Source: Leptobrachium leishanense
Lineage: Eukaryota > Chordata > Amphibia > Anura > Megophryidae
Direction of reading: 5' to 3'
NCBI GenBank assembly: GCA_009667805.1
Contig: CM019068.1
Location: 11,574,889 to 11,638,888, forward strand
Length of the DNA: 64,000 nt
Shown: piece after piece, positions 20,468 through 31,818 of the stretch
How the letters are laid out: each line of letters starts with the position of its first letter
Position numbering within the stretch: position 1 is the stretch's first letter
The notes under the pieces: generated by a model
What the model saw: the letters and a program-made list of their open reading frames with translations, nothing else
Told to the model about the DNA's origin: nothing
Databases searched by the model: none
Program-made: the position numbers and the translations under genes

Positions 20468-21325
20468 GTCGAAAGCTTTGGCAAAATCTAAGTAAATCAC
20501 ATCCACTGCGACCCCCTGATCTATACTTCTACTTACTTCCTCATAGAACGTAATTAGGTTAGTCTGACATGATCTGTGTTTCATGAAACCATGCTGATTT
20601 TTGCCAATTACATTATACCTGCCAATAAATTCCTGAATATTATCCCTTAGTAACCCCTCAAATACTTTCCCAGCCACAGATGTTAAGCTCACAGGTCTAT
20701 AATTCCCAGGCACAAATTTTAAACCTTTCTTAAATATAGGGACCACGTCAGCTTTTCTCCAATCCTCTGGTACTATTCCTGAAAGGAAAGAATCTTGAAA
20801 GATTAAGAACAGAGGTTTACATATTTCAACACATAGCTCTCTCAGTACTCGCGGGTGAATTCCATCTGGCCCTGGGGCTTTATTAACATTCACATTGTTT
20901 AATTTGTGTAAAACCTTGTCCTGAGTCAACCAGTCACTTTGTATTAGTAAGTTTTTATTAATGAATTTCATGTCTCCTGTTATAGGTTTCTCTTTGATAA
21001 ATACTGAAGAAAAATAATCATTTAAAATTTCTGCCTTATCCTGATCTTCAGTTAACAATAACCCTGACTCAGATTTTAGTGAACCTACATTTTCACTCTT
21101 GGGTTTTTTAGAATTTATGTACCTAAAGAATCTTTTAGGGTTGGTCTTGCTCTCTTTGGCTATTTCTTTTTCATTTTCTAGTTTAGCCCATCTAATCGCA
21201 TTTTTACATGATTTATTGGCTGCCCTATATGCTTTATAGGATGCCTCAGATTTATCAGATTTAAAAGCTTTAAATGCCTTCTTTTTATTTTTCATTTCCT
21301 TAGTTACCTTCCTACTAAGCCACAT
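20468..21325 (-). pseudogene. CR1 LINE ORF2, RT N-terminal half
   Basis: Reads from MWLSRKVTKEMKNKKKAFK through the pre-RT linker to RT blocks: NKAPGPDGIHPRVLREL, WRKADVVPIFKKG, GNYRPVSLTSV, NQHGFMKHRSC and YLDFAKAFD. Within this last block a small deletion near 20468 shifts the frame, so the protein would stop shortly after. The reverse transcriptase of such LINEs primes DNA synthesis on nicked target DNA. The Met at 21325 is not the natural start; coding similarity extends upstream to the truncation point. Confidence 0.92.
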
Positions 21326-21734
21326 TGGTTTCCGTCTGTTTCTTTTATATTTATTAACCAGTGGAATATATCATCTCAAAGGGCACAGTTTATATCCCAG
21401 TCACGGGTTAATGAGCAATGGGCATCTCAAAGGGCACAGTTTATATCCCAGCAAAGGGTTAATTTATGCTCTCCATGGTGCTGAATAGGTTTCAGCAGCA
21501 AGGAAAGGGTCCCCCGTATCTTTTTCTTTTTGTTTTTAATTATTATAAAATACAAAATAGAAACGAAATTGGTAATAAAAACAAAAAACGAATCGATCCG
21601 GAAATTAAATACAGAACGACTGAATTAACGAATCAGTCCAAAATACCTTAACGAATCAATCCGAAACTAAATCAAACCATAACGAAAAAATCCAAAACTG
21701 AACGAAATGAAAATTTGGGGCATGCACATGTCTA

Positions 21735-22440
21735 GATAATGCTAAAAAAAATTGCCGAAAACCGCCTTACAAATCGGAAAAAAAAATAATTAAGAGACTT
21801 TTTGCTGCAGATTAAAAAAATAAACTGTTTATTAGATATTGGGTAAAAACGGGAATATTTTTAACATTGAAACCTATGGGTTTCGCCTGAATAAACCTGC
21901 CGAATGAAACCACTGAACATCAGGGCATTTCACTGACATTTCTCTGCTGTTCAATGTGAATAGATTAACCATTGCTTCTCTATGGGGATTTCACTGCCGC
22001 CGAACAGACACCATATTTCACTGCTGCCGAACAGCACCATATTTCACTGCTGCCGAACAGCACCGTATTTCACTGCCGCTGAACAGCACCGTATTTCACT
22101 GCCGCCGAACAGCACCGTATTTCACTGCCGCCGAACAGCACCCTATTTCACTGCCGCCGAACAGCACCGTATTTCACTGCCGCCGAACAGGCACCGTATT
22201 TCACTGCTACCGAACAGGCACCGTATTTCACTGCCGCCGAACAGACACTGTATTTCACTGTCGTCGAACAGGCACCGTATTTAACTGCTGCCGAACAGGT
22301 ACCGTATTTGCAGGCAGTTCGCCAAAATTTAGAGAACTGTCTGTTCTCTGAATAGGCAAATTGCCACGAAATGTCACAGTTTGGTGGAAATTCACTGTTC
22401 GGTGCAATTTTGGGGCCAGATCGTCTCTCTCTGATTAACC
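21735..22440. repeat. Family-Z element, right part
   Basis: Resumes after the hAT duplication with aaaaaaattgccgaaaaccg and carries the conserved words ctgctgttcaatgtgaatag and ccattgcttctctatgggga, then a minisatellite. It ends agatcgtctctctctgatta and accctttag, close to the family-Z terminus at 43123. Confidence 0.65.
21992..22314. repeat. 26-27-bp minisatellite, about 12 units
   Basis: Units tatttcactgccgccgaaca plus gcaccg vary by single bases. In other family-Z copies (13681-13745, 42960-42990) this motif is present only once to three times, so the array expanded in this copy. The frames at 21956-22351 and 21982-22284 are artefacts. Confidence 0.92.
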
Positions 22441-23225
22441 CTTTAGTGAATAGACCTGTAATTCTTTACAATGTGAATTCTTTGAATGAAAAGGCTGATC
22501 TGGAAGGACACAAAGCGACAATGTGCGAAGGATCTCTGTGATACAAAATATATATATCCCTTTTTTTTTTCTTCCAAAGATTCGTTGCGGATATAATTTT
22601 ATTATGTGAATTCATTATTAATTTCTTGGGTTCACAAAAGTGCCGCGTCTGAAATTTCATTTTACATGTCAGCTCGCAAGAAAAGCATCACGCCGTGAGA
22701 TACAATGCGCCGGATCGGCAACGTGAATCTCTCGCTGAGGGGAATTCAATTCCCAGAGATAAAATGTATCACTGAGTTATTATGTCAAAATCTTCTATTG
22801 ACTCCTACGGGGGGAAACCGTGTCCGATGACAGGAAGCGAGCGCAGAAAATGGAATGTAACCCGGAGGTGCCTGTGACTGGCGCCCACGACTGGCATCCG
22901 CTGGTTTTATTTGGGAAGGAAGAGAAAATGTTCTGAATATAAACGCCGGTGTCTCGCTCCGTCTGAAAACAAACTCCAAGGGATCATGAGATTCACGCCA
23001 TTTCCCTTTATGTTTACATCAAAACACGGAACGGAGGAGAAAGGTTCAATGAGCAGCAAGATCTGTATTGCACAAAGGTACAGAACATCCAAAGCTTGTG
23101 CAGAGGAAGTTACACATTTTTATAGAGCGCTAACAAGTTCCGTAGCGCTGTACAAGGGCCAGCGAGCATTCTTAAACACGATTAGATTTCCTTTTTTGCT
23201 CTTATATAATTGGACAGATCCTGCT
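22441..23225. other. Unassigned, with an L2-tail-like fragment
   Basis: No gene seen. 23119-23163 (tagagcgctaacaagttccg, tagcgctgtacaa) resembles the reverse of an L2-type LINE 3' tail. Confidence 0.4.
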
Positions 23226-23640
23226 GACAGCCTCTGCCAGGTTTATTTATTTTTACCTTTTTGCCGCTTGCTGTTCGGCCTCCACTTTTACTCAGAGACT
23301 TCCGGACCCGCAAATGCCGCAGTGCTAAGGGACTCGCACATGTTACATACACAAGTTCCGTAGCGCCTGCGCAGAGCGATGGTTTAGAAACGCACGCGCA
23401 TGCACATCTGATCCATCGCTGCCTTTCTGAGAACACTCGCTACAACGATTGGTCTTAGAGGGTGACGTCGCCCGCTCTCTCTCTGACAACACTAGTGAAC
23501 GATCGGGTGACCGGCAGCCGGGAAATTCGAAACTCCCAGTTGCTAGTGATGCTGGGTGGGGTGGAGGGAACGCCTTCACTTCACTCTGCGATTTCAAAAA
23601 TCCCCGTCCAATGTAACATGCGATAAAACCATGCACAATA
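23226..23640 (+). repeat. Dispersed repeat X, copy 1
   Basis: Shares ctgacagcctctgcc, acacaagttccgtagcg, cgcgcatgcacatctgatcc, atcgctgcctttctgagaac, gattggtcttagagggt and gctagtgatgctgggtgggg in order with 38588-39020. Frames inside (for example 22911-23363) reflect no known protein. Confidence 0.75.
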
Positions 23641-23709
23641 TATTGTGCGGTCCTCCCAGTTGGTCCATCAAAATACTGTGACACTGGGGGGGTCACAAGG
23701 GACACACAT

Positions 23710-24386
23710 AGGGCTCTATTCCGTAGAGGGCACTAAAATGGGGACAATAATGGGGAAAATCTGTGCCTGCAGGTTTCTTCGCAGTGTCGCCATTTTGGCA
23801 CAATATTCCGGAGCAGGCGCTACCCCGGCACCTTTCCCGCAGATGCAGCGCTAACCACTGGGATACTCTGCGCCACTACGAGTATCACCTTCCGGAGTCC
23901 ATAGTACTTCATGGAGGCTTGAGATTTCAGGCTGCGAGCCCTGTGCGTTCTGGCTCTTGCAAGATTGTGCAGCAGCGCCGCAGAAGGAGACTGGAAACTA
24001 TTTGTCCTCCTTCTGCTCGCAGCCAGAAGAAGCGGTGGATCGAGCCATCGTTTTCTCCTCGGGTTGAGAGGCGAGTACGGGATATATTGAGGGGGTGTTT
24101 AATAATTCTGCATATGCGAAATCATTTAGCACCAGCTTTAAGGTGTCGCTACAAGTTTCCCTTGCGCGTCCCGAGGGTAATTAGCGGCAGCGCCTAGTAA
24201 TACCTCACTTATCCTAACGCTAATTACTGATTGCGCGTCCCGTGTTAAGTAGAATAAGCTCGAGCGCTAAGTGATTTTTCACGGGTTTAGCGTCAGGAAT
24301 GTAATATGGGATATGCGTTAAAGTCACTTATCCGGGCGGTAACTCTTACACATTCAAGGTTAGCGTTCACTCGGGAATAGAGCCCT
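23710..24386. mobile_element. Putative non-autonomous DNA transposon with inverted ends
   Basis: AGGGCTCTATTCCGTAGAG at the left and CTCGGGAATAGAGCCCTT at the right are inverted. The interior has a hairpin (ccttctgctcgcagcc against gctgcgagccc) and repeated ctaacgctaattac-type words. Exact boundaries and a target duplication could not be fixed, so the superfamily is open. Confidence 0.55.
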
Positions 24387-24571
24387 TGGTGTGCCCCTCC
24401 CCCTCCTAAGTGGTGCGAGAAGAAACGTTGTTCTTCATGTGAATAATATTTACATACAGTGTTGTTTCTTTCTTTTGGAGCATCAGGAAGAGGTAGCGTT
24501 GAATATCTTTCAAACTGTTGTTATGACCTCTTGTGTTGGCACAATGCCCAGGAAACGTCAAAATGTATCTA
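24387..24571. other. Short unassigned spacer
   Basis: Nothing recognisable between two transposon-like blocks. Confidence 0.4.
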
Positions 24572-25806
24572 TAGGGTCCATTATCAAAGCACCGACACCC
24601 CGCGCTTTGTTATTGGAACCTATAGATAAATATTGAAGCTTCCTAGGGGTTTTGCCATCAGGGGTTTTGCCATTAGAGGTTGTGTTTCAGCGCACTTTGG
24701 TGATTCCATTTTGCTGAAAATATAGTGAAATCACTATTTACGGAATGTTCACCTTAATTTGCCGAAACCGGAGTGGCCGAAGCAGATGTGGGACATCGGT
24801 GAAATCTGCCGAATTATTTAGATAACCGCCGAATTGGCATTGGTAAATTCCATCGAACTGGGAAGAAAAAAAAGTCTCCTAATAGATCAATAAAAATGTG
24901 TCTAAATAATAGAAAAAGTCCTTTTGAAAAATAAGGTCTTTTACAAAACAAAAGCAATTTACATGTTTCAAAAATAGCTTTTACATTTTTTTTAAAGAGT
25001 TTTTGCAAAAAAATGAATTTTTTTTTGTTTTTTGAAAAATAAAATAAATAAAGTAGAGATTCTATTTTTTACTTTGACACTCAGGCTAGGGTCAGACGAG
25101 CGCAGTGTTAACGTCCGTGTTGCCGCACATAAGTACGTCCGTGATAGCATACAATTGTGTTAAATGGAGCCCCACACACGAAGTACGTCCGCACAGAAGT
25201 GCGGGGGCTGACGGACGCTGCAAACGGACGCAGGTTAGGCAAGAACGTAATACTGCTAGAACGGACGTGCGGAGTGCGCCACGTCCACAACGTCCGCATA
25301 GCTTTGTGTGTGAGTGATGGAGCGTGGTCAGATGGACTGCATTTATACGTCCTGCATTTATACGTCCAGCATTTTTGACGGACAGAAGGTTTTTTCATTT
25401 TAATTTATTTTCCCTGCTACATCAGTCAAAAAATCCGTCAGTGAAAAAAACGGACTGTGTGGCCACTACCTTGTCGTCAGTCAGAAAGTACGTCCGTACT
25501 GCACGGACGCACAGTCCGTACAAAATGCGCTCATCTGACCCTAGCCTTAGGGGTTTTGCCTGTTTAAACCTGTCCCGTTAACACGGCAACCAGGTAATTT
25601 CGGTGCAATTCAGCGTTTTGTTACTCACACGATACAATGGTCTTCTATGGGACAATTTCGGGTGCTGCCGAATTGCGGCGACTTGCGTTGTATTTGGTGA
25701 AGTAACAGTTTACTGAATAGACGAATTGGCCCGAAATTACACCGAATGGTGAGATTCACCGTCCGGTGCAATTTGGAGCCAGTTCGGAGGTTAGTGAATA
25801 AGCCTT
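24572..25806. repeat. Family-Y interspersed repeat with nested MITE
   Basis: Left end agggtccattatcaaagcac, right end gttagtgaataagccttt. It carries tgattccattttgctgaaaa, gaatgttcacc and the AT-rich core also seen at 15205-16590 and 33495-35560. The element at 25083-25547 interrupts it. Confidence 0.65.
25083..25547. mobile_element. MITE with 20-bp inverted ends, CpG-rich
   Basis: AGGCTAGGGTCAGACGAGCG and its near-complement CGCTCATCTGACCCTAGCCT bound a 465-bp unit built from repeats of acgtccg/cggacgt. It is non-coding; frames on both strands are artefacts of the internal symmetry. No clear target duplication was read, so the superfamily is unassigned. Confidence 0.8.
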
Positions 25807-26431
25807 TATGTTTGGGCTAGAGATGTTTTATAAAACGCTGCTTAGTGGGCGGCGGCGGCTTATTTCTTGTATCGGGCACCAGCTCTACAGTCTGTACAGT
25901 AATGACACTTTGTATATTTATAGCTGTGTATCTCTGGGTCATCTCGTGTAGGCGCAGGTCTTTATGGAATTCATTCTCCTTGTACCACGGCCCTGCTCTC
26001 CACTAAAGCTTTTCATAACATTTTTTTTTCCAGTATTTTGCTTTTTCAGCCAAAACTTCCCAGTTGTGCTCAGGATTGTCGGTGAAGTCCATTCCACTGT
26101 CATCATATTTCACGAGCTTCATCGGTCACTCGGCAAGTCTCTGTTTCCAGTTTTTTCTTGGGCTCAATTTCTTTTTGGTTCAGCGCCTTTCTTAAAGTGA
26201 TGTCAAAGTGATGCAGTTAATTATTTGCGGCTTCAGTTCCTGATCCCTTTAGAAGTGGCTGCAGCGAGTCTGAGATCAGCAGAGCAGGAGAGGGGGGGGG
26301 GGGAAATCGAGGAGGGAAGGGGGAGATAATAATCTTTAAAAAATAATAATTTGGAATAAATGGTCAAATACACATTTTAAAATAAAATCAAATTCTTCAT
26401 TGATTCATTTAAATGTAATTAATTTATTTAA
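25807..26431. other. Unassigned sequence with G-run
   Basis: Contains pyrimidine-rich and G-rich runs (26290-26305) and AT-rich stretches; no gene recognised. Confidence 0.35.
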
Positions 26432-27697
26432 AGGGACAGTTCCACTTAATAAGCTGTAATTAGATCGCTTGCGCATTACAAACAAAACCACATTATAAAA
26501 CACATTGTGACATAGCATATATTAACACATGGCATGCTGCTGTTTGGGTTGTGTTTTTTGTTTGTTTGAGGTAATTGCATGTTAAAAGGGTTAATATAAA
26601 TAGGTTTTGAGTTTTACTTTGAGTTTTATTTTGTGGCTCTGCTTTATCCCATACAGTAGTTAACAGTTAATGAGGGGGAGGAGGGGAAGTTTAGTTAGCC
26701 TGCAGGACAATAGCCTCCTGCAGCCTTATCTAAGATAAGAGCTGGCAGCTGAATGAGATGAGACAAGGAGCTTAAAAACCATCTAATCTATCCCTGGTGA
26801 TGTCCTTTGAATACATCCCACACAATACAATGATGTGAGTCGGTGACTGACCCATTCACTCCATTCTATGACCAAAGCCACGCAGTGAAGAGCAAGTGAT
26901 GGAAACATACAACACAAAATATCACACAATGGATGCACCCAGTGACACATATAGAGGAAAATATCACACAATGGATGCACCCAGTGACACATATAGAGGA
27001 AAATATCACACAATGGATGCAACCAGTGACACGTATAGAGGAAAATATCACACAATGGATGCACCCAGTGACACATATAGAGGAAAATATCACACAATGG
27101 ATGCACCCAGTGACACATATAGAGGAAAATATCACACAATGGATGCATCCAGTGACACATATAGAGGAAAATATCACACAATGGATGCACCCAGTGACAC
27201 ATATAGAGGAAAATATCACACAATGGATGCAACCAGTGACACGTATAGAGGAAAATATCACACAATGGATGCACCCAGTGACACATATAGAGGAAAATAT
27301 CACACAATGGATGCATCCAGTGACACATATAGAGGAAAATATCACACACTGGATGCACCCAGTGACACATATAGAGGGAAATATCACACAATGGATGCAC
27401 CCAGTGACACATATAGAGGAAAATATCACACAATGGATGCACCCAGTGACACATATAGAGGAAAATATCACACAATGGATGCACCCAGTGACACATATAG
27501 AGGAAAATATCACACACACTGGATGCACCCAGTGACACATAGAGGAAAATATCACACACACTGGATGCACCCAGTGACACATATAGAGGAAAATATTTTC
27601 TTAACTAAACAAACAAGAGAAAAACAAACACATGTAAGATATCAGCAACATAAATAAACACAATAAGGACATTTAATTTTTTGGTGGTACTGGCCCT
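26432..27697. mobile_element. TTAA-flanked non-autonomous element containing a minisatellite
   Basis: AGGGACAGTTCC at the left and ggtACTGGCCCT at the right are short inverted ends, each bordered by TTAA (26428-26431 and 27698-27701). TTAA duplications occur in piggyBac and Kolobok; the AGGG-type end is closer to Kolobok, but this is inference. More than half the length is the 42-bp array. Confidence 0.6.
26916..27597. repeat. 42-bp minisatellite, about 16 units
   Basis: Units of gtgacacatatagaggaaaa plus tatcacacaatggatgcaccca repeat with under 5% divergence. Because 42 is divisible by three and most frames lack stops, open frames of 200-265 codons appear on both strands; none is a gene. 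The last two units gain an extra ca dinucleotide pair. Confidence 0.97.
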
Positions 27698-29081
27698 TTA
27701 AATATCTGCATAGAACGAGTGGAACATACGCTACCATTAAAATAAAAAAAATTATAAAAAACACAAGAATCTATAGGAGTCTTTGGAGGCAACATTTTTA
27801 TTTGTCACTTTCTTTCTATTTGCCACTTAAAAAAGGATCAAATAAAAAGCAAGCAATGCTGCTTCCAACGACTTGTATAGATTGTTGTATTTTTTTTTAT
27901 TATTAATTCATGTTCGATTAACATATTTTATAATATTCTGAGGATTAAAACACTAGGAAGTAACATTGTACTTTAAGAAACAAATAACAAAGTCTTAATC
28001 CGTTATTGTATTTATTATTTATTTATTTGCAAAGTATTTTACCAGGAAAGATACATTGAGAATAAAGGGTTAATATATGTCAACGTCTGAAAATTAATGG
28101 AAATAATGGCCTCCAGCTCGATTTTAAGCAAATAATTTTGCTCTATTTTGTTCCAACTGAACCAGGGAGGAAAAAAATATAAACCTATAAACCCTTTTTA
28201 CCATATTTTAATAAAATTACCTTATTTTTTACCATATTTTAAAATTGAAACTACTTAAATGTAAAAATCATGTGGGTGAGTAGTACCTTAAAATTAACCT
28301 CTTTTTATATCCTATGTCCTACCATTTGAACTGTAATGGGACAAAAAAATATATTTTTATTCGAATTATTTTGTATTTGAAACCTTTTATTGATTACAAA
28401 AAAAAGTTAGACCATCCTTTATTATATATAAACCTATAGTAATTTACCCTTTTATTATCATGCACTTTTTACTAGGAAATATTGGTGTCACATTAATTTT
28501 GGCATGTGATTTTTTTTCCACTTAAATGTAGGGAAATCGTGGTAAATCTGTATATAAATTGCTGCTTTAAAATATTGTAAAATAAATCCCTTTTATTTTT
28601 TATTCTTGTCAGTAATTGTGGATTTTGTATATTTCTGATCTCATGAGAAATAAAATAAATAAATACGCAAATTTTACTTTATTATCAGATCAGGACTACA
28701 CAAAATTCATGCAAACATTTTTTTTAATCCTAAAGTTCCACATCTTCCCTTCTTTAAATGCTTTGCCACTATATATCGAGAGGAGCAGCACAGCCAGGAG
28801 CCGGCAAAGTGTGACTGTCTGTCTTTTATCAGGAAGATGGCCCTATGGGAGTGAAACAATGGTCTCTGAATAATGTCCTAATGGACTGAATTGCCCATCT
28901 TTGAATAAAGACTTTAGCGTGCGCTTGTCCTTGGGATTTATATGCTGGCTGTTGCAGCAGAGGAGTCCAAACATTCCATCGACATTGATTTATTTTCATA
29001 CAGATAACTGAAAAAAAAAAATTGTACTCGCTGTGCAATGCAAAATCCTTAACATTAATTGTAAAACTGGCACAAATAGTA
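27698..29081. other. AT-rich unassigned DNA with one LINE tail
   Basis: Mostly A/T-rich non-coding DNA. 28011-28060 is a reverse-strand L2-type LINE tail (gcaaagtattttaccaggaa, agatacattgag). 28770-28960 (tttgaataaagactttagcg, cttgtccttgggatttata) resembles an end of a retroelement, but I cannot place it. Confidence 0.4.
28011..28060 (-). repeat. L2-type LINE 3' tail, short copy
   Basis: The reverse complement reads ctcaatgtatctttcctggt and aaaatactttgcaaataaat, the same 3' terminal sequence that ends the LINE at 33048. Confidence 0.75.
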
Positions 29082-30335
29082 ACCCTGACCCTAAAGCAAG
29101 AAATGATAAGCATAACATTAACCCTAAAACCAGCTGAAATGGTAAGCTTAACCTAACCATAAAACAAGCAGAAATGGTAAGCTTAACCTAACCATAAAAC
29201 AAGCAGAAATGGTAAGCTTAACCTAACCCCAAAACAAGCAGAAATGGTAAGCTTAACCTAACCATAAAACAAGCAGAAATGGTAAGCTTAACCTAACCAT
29301 AAAACAAGCAGAAATGGTAAGCTTAACCTAACCATAAAACAAGCAGAAATGGTAAGCTTAACCTAACCATAAAACAAGCAGAAATGGTAAGCTTAACCTA
29401 ACCATAAAACAAGCAGAAATGGTAAGCTTAACCTAACCATAAAACAAGCAGAAATGGTAAGCTTAACCTAACCATAAAACAAGCAGAAATGGTAAGCTTA
29501 ACCTAACCATAAAACAAGCAGAAATGGTAAGCTTAACCCTAACCCTAAAACAAGCAGACATGTGAGCTTAACCCTAACCTAAAACATGCAGACATGTGAG
29601 CTTAACCCTAACCCTAAAACATGCAGACATGTAAGCTTAACCCTAACCCTAAATCAAGCAGAAATGGTAAATTTAGACCCAACGCCAAAACAAGCAGAAA
29701 TGTAATCTTAGCCATAACCCTAAAACAAGCAGAAATGTAAACTTAGACCTAACCCTAAAACAAGCAGAATTTTAAACTTAGACCTAATCCTAAAACAAGC
29801 AGAAATGTAATTTTAGCCATAACCCCAAAACCAGCAGAAATGTAAGCTTAGACCTAACCCGAAAACAAGCAGAAATGTTAGCTTAGACCTAGCCCTAAAA
29901 CAAGCAGAAATGTTAGCTTAGACCTAGCCCTAAAACAATCAGAAATGTTAGCTTAGACCTATCCCTAAAACAATCAGAAATGTAAGCTTAGACCTAACCC
30001 TAAAACAAGCAGAAATGGTAAACTTAGCCCTAACCCTAAAACAAGCAAACATGTGAGCTTAACCCTAACCCTAAAACAAGCAGAAATGTAAACTTAGACC
30101 TAACCCCAAAACAAGCAGAAATGTAAGCTTAGCCCTAACCCCAAAACAAGCAGAAATATAAGCTTAACCCTAACCCTAAAACAAGCAGAAATGGGTATGC
30201 TTACCGTTAACCCTAAAACAATCAGAAATGGTAAGCGTAGCCCTAACACTAAAACAAGCAGACATGTGAGCTTAACCCTAAAACAAGCAGAAATATTAAG
30301 CTTAATCCTAAAACAAGCAAATATGGTAGCCCTAA
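29082..30335 (-). repeat. About 30-36-bp minisatellite rich in taaccctaa, about 36 units
   Basis: The left half is homogeneous, with 35-bp units of ccataaaacaagcagaaatg plus gtaagcttaacctaa. The right half is older and varied. Many units include cttaaccctaaccctaaa, so the complement contains TTAGGGTTAGGG-like words. Homogeneity on the left and divergence on the right suggests recent local amplification. Confidence 0.95.
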
Positions 30336-31289
30336 AAAGTGAAGCCCTTCAAAGGCTTAGTGTGAACGAGTTGTTACGGAGGTATAGGGGTACCTGTGAA
30401 ATGTCCGCACCTCAGAAATTTTCAGAATGCTTCTAAATTTGAAATATTTGGATTTTGAAACATACTGATCTGCGCCAAATTTTCCAGCTGAGCGCGCGCC
30501 ACTTTTGTGAAACGTCAGCGATTTTTTTAAAAAAAAAAACGGTGCGTAGTAATTCCTCATATTGTTCATCTGGGTTTTTTGTTTCTTTTCTTAATGCATT
30601 ATTCTTCTTACCTCTTTTTTGGTTTTGCTTTTTTCTAAACCAGACCCAAGCCCCCCCTCATACACTCTACCTGCCCTGAAGGATGCATCCATAGCACGAG
30701 CTAACGAAGAAGGCAATCTATATTCTCTGCCGAGCCGAGGATGGTAATTGCTACATTTTAACACCGATCTATAGAAAAAGGAAAAAAACACAACAAAGAG
30801 AATAAGTTGTGCAAAACTCCATAAAAAATACTTTTGAGCAGCCCTAGGCCAGCTGAGCCTATAATTTCAGCGTGGAAGTGGTTTAATAACAGTTTGTTGG
30901 AGCCTTTGCTCGTATTCCGTTTTGTATCACAGACTATTTATGTATCCGCGATTTCTAATTCAGGTTTTATTTGTAGCGCAGCTTTCCCGCGGCTGTGCAA
31001 ATGACTCACCCTATTGAATTAGGTCTTTACCGGGAGCCCACATTTAGGTGTAAATTTCATTGCTTTATACGCTCTGTAAGCGATACCTCCCTAACAAGCA
31101 GCACTTCCTTAATGACAGCATCAATCATAGAAATGTATCGACTCGCCACGGAAAAGACTGAGGCTTCTACAAAAGTATCTTTGTTTAGGATAAACTCTCT
31201 CTTTGATTGTAGGACCCTCGTAATATTGTTTCTCATGTTTATTTCATATAATACAGAAATACACCCCAGCTCGCCCCCTAAGATCCAAC
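30336..31289. other. Unassigned sequence
   Basis: No gene recognised. 30960-31260 is of normal complexity with few repeat words and is a weak candidate for conserved non-coding DNA. Confidence 0.35.
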
Positions 31290-31700
31290 AATGACCTACT
31301 CCTGGTGTCCTCAATCATTATCTCTTTACATGCCAGACTGTAGGACTTTTCTTGTGAGGCGCCGACCTTATGGAACGTCTTTCTAGTCCTATCAGACTCT
31401 CCCCGAATCTGGCTTCTTATAAACGATCAGCCGACCACACAACCCCGTAACAAAATATTAGACCTACTATATAACCATCCTCCTCTCACTCTGCATTAAC
31501 ACTCTCAACTTGCAGTCCTCCCTTCCTGTGTGTCACCCCTTCACCCATCTAGAGTGCAAGCTCCCATGGGAATAGGGCCCTCACCTCCTCCTATATGTTG
31601 GTGAAATAGTAACTTTCCTCTTTGACGTATTGTCTTTACTCATTGTATGTTTGTACAGCGCTGCTGAATGTGTTGCTGCTTAAAAAATAAAAAATATTGA
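31290..31700 (+). mobile_element. L2-type LINE 3' end (remnant)
   Basis: Reads gcgccgaccttatggaacg (a C-terminal APTLWN-like remnant), gagtgcaagctcccatggga, agggccctcacctcctcc and gtttgtacagcgctgctgaa, then an A-rich tail. This is the order of the widespread frog LINE 3' end (inference from memory). Its coding frame is badly decayed. Confidence 0.7.
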
Positions 31701-31818
31701 ATACGGAGATGTAGTGTATGCAGCTGCCCCGTAAACGCACTTTCATAAACTTACTACATTTTATAATTTATTCTGTCGTTTTGTGCTACAATGTAACTAC
31801 ATGACTTACCATTGTGAC

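Larger units (their letters stand above)
19190..21356 (-). mobile_element. CR1-type LINE, 5'-truncated, nearly complete RT
   Basis: The element runs on the minus strand. It begins inside ORF2 between the endonuclease and RT domains (in-frame NKYKRNRRKP.. near 21350) and ends with the 8-bp tandem tail gttacata at 19190-19220, typical of CR1-group LINEs. The 3' untranslated region contains gctgaaaaaagacatgcgtc, recognisable in many frog sequences. A second 3' fragment of the same family lies at 49042-49349. Confidence 0.93.
18926..21734. mobile_element. hAT element with 8-bp duplication, itself hit by a CR1 LINE
   Basis: Ends TAGACATGTGCG and GCACATGTCTA match the hAT family at 4505 and 58570. 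Flanks are gaaaatgc (18918-18925) and gataatgc (21735-21742), 7 of 8 identical. The original hAT sequence lies at 18926-19189 and 21357-21734, including short tandem words atctcaaagggcacagttta on the right and a decayed unit on the left. The centre is a LINE on the minus strand. Confidence 0.88.

Noticed and set aside
26783..27657. Open frames of 200-265 codons on both strands
   Set aside because: They are translations of a 42-bp minisatellite whose unit is divisible by three and lacks stops in several frames.
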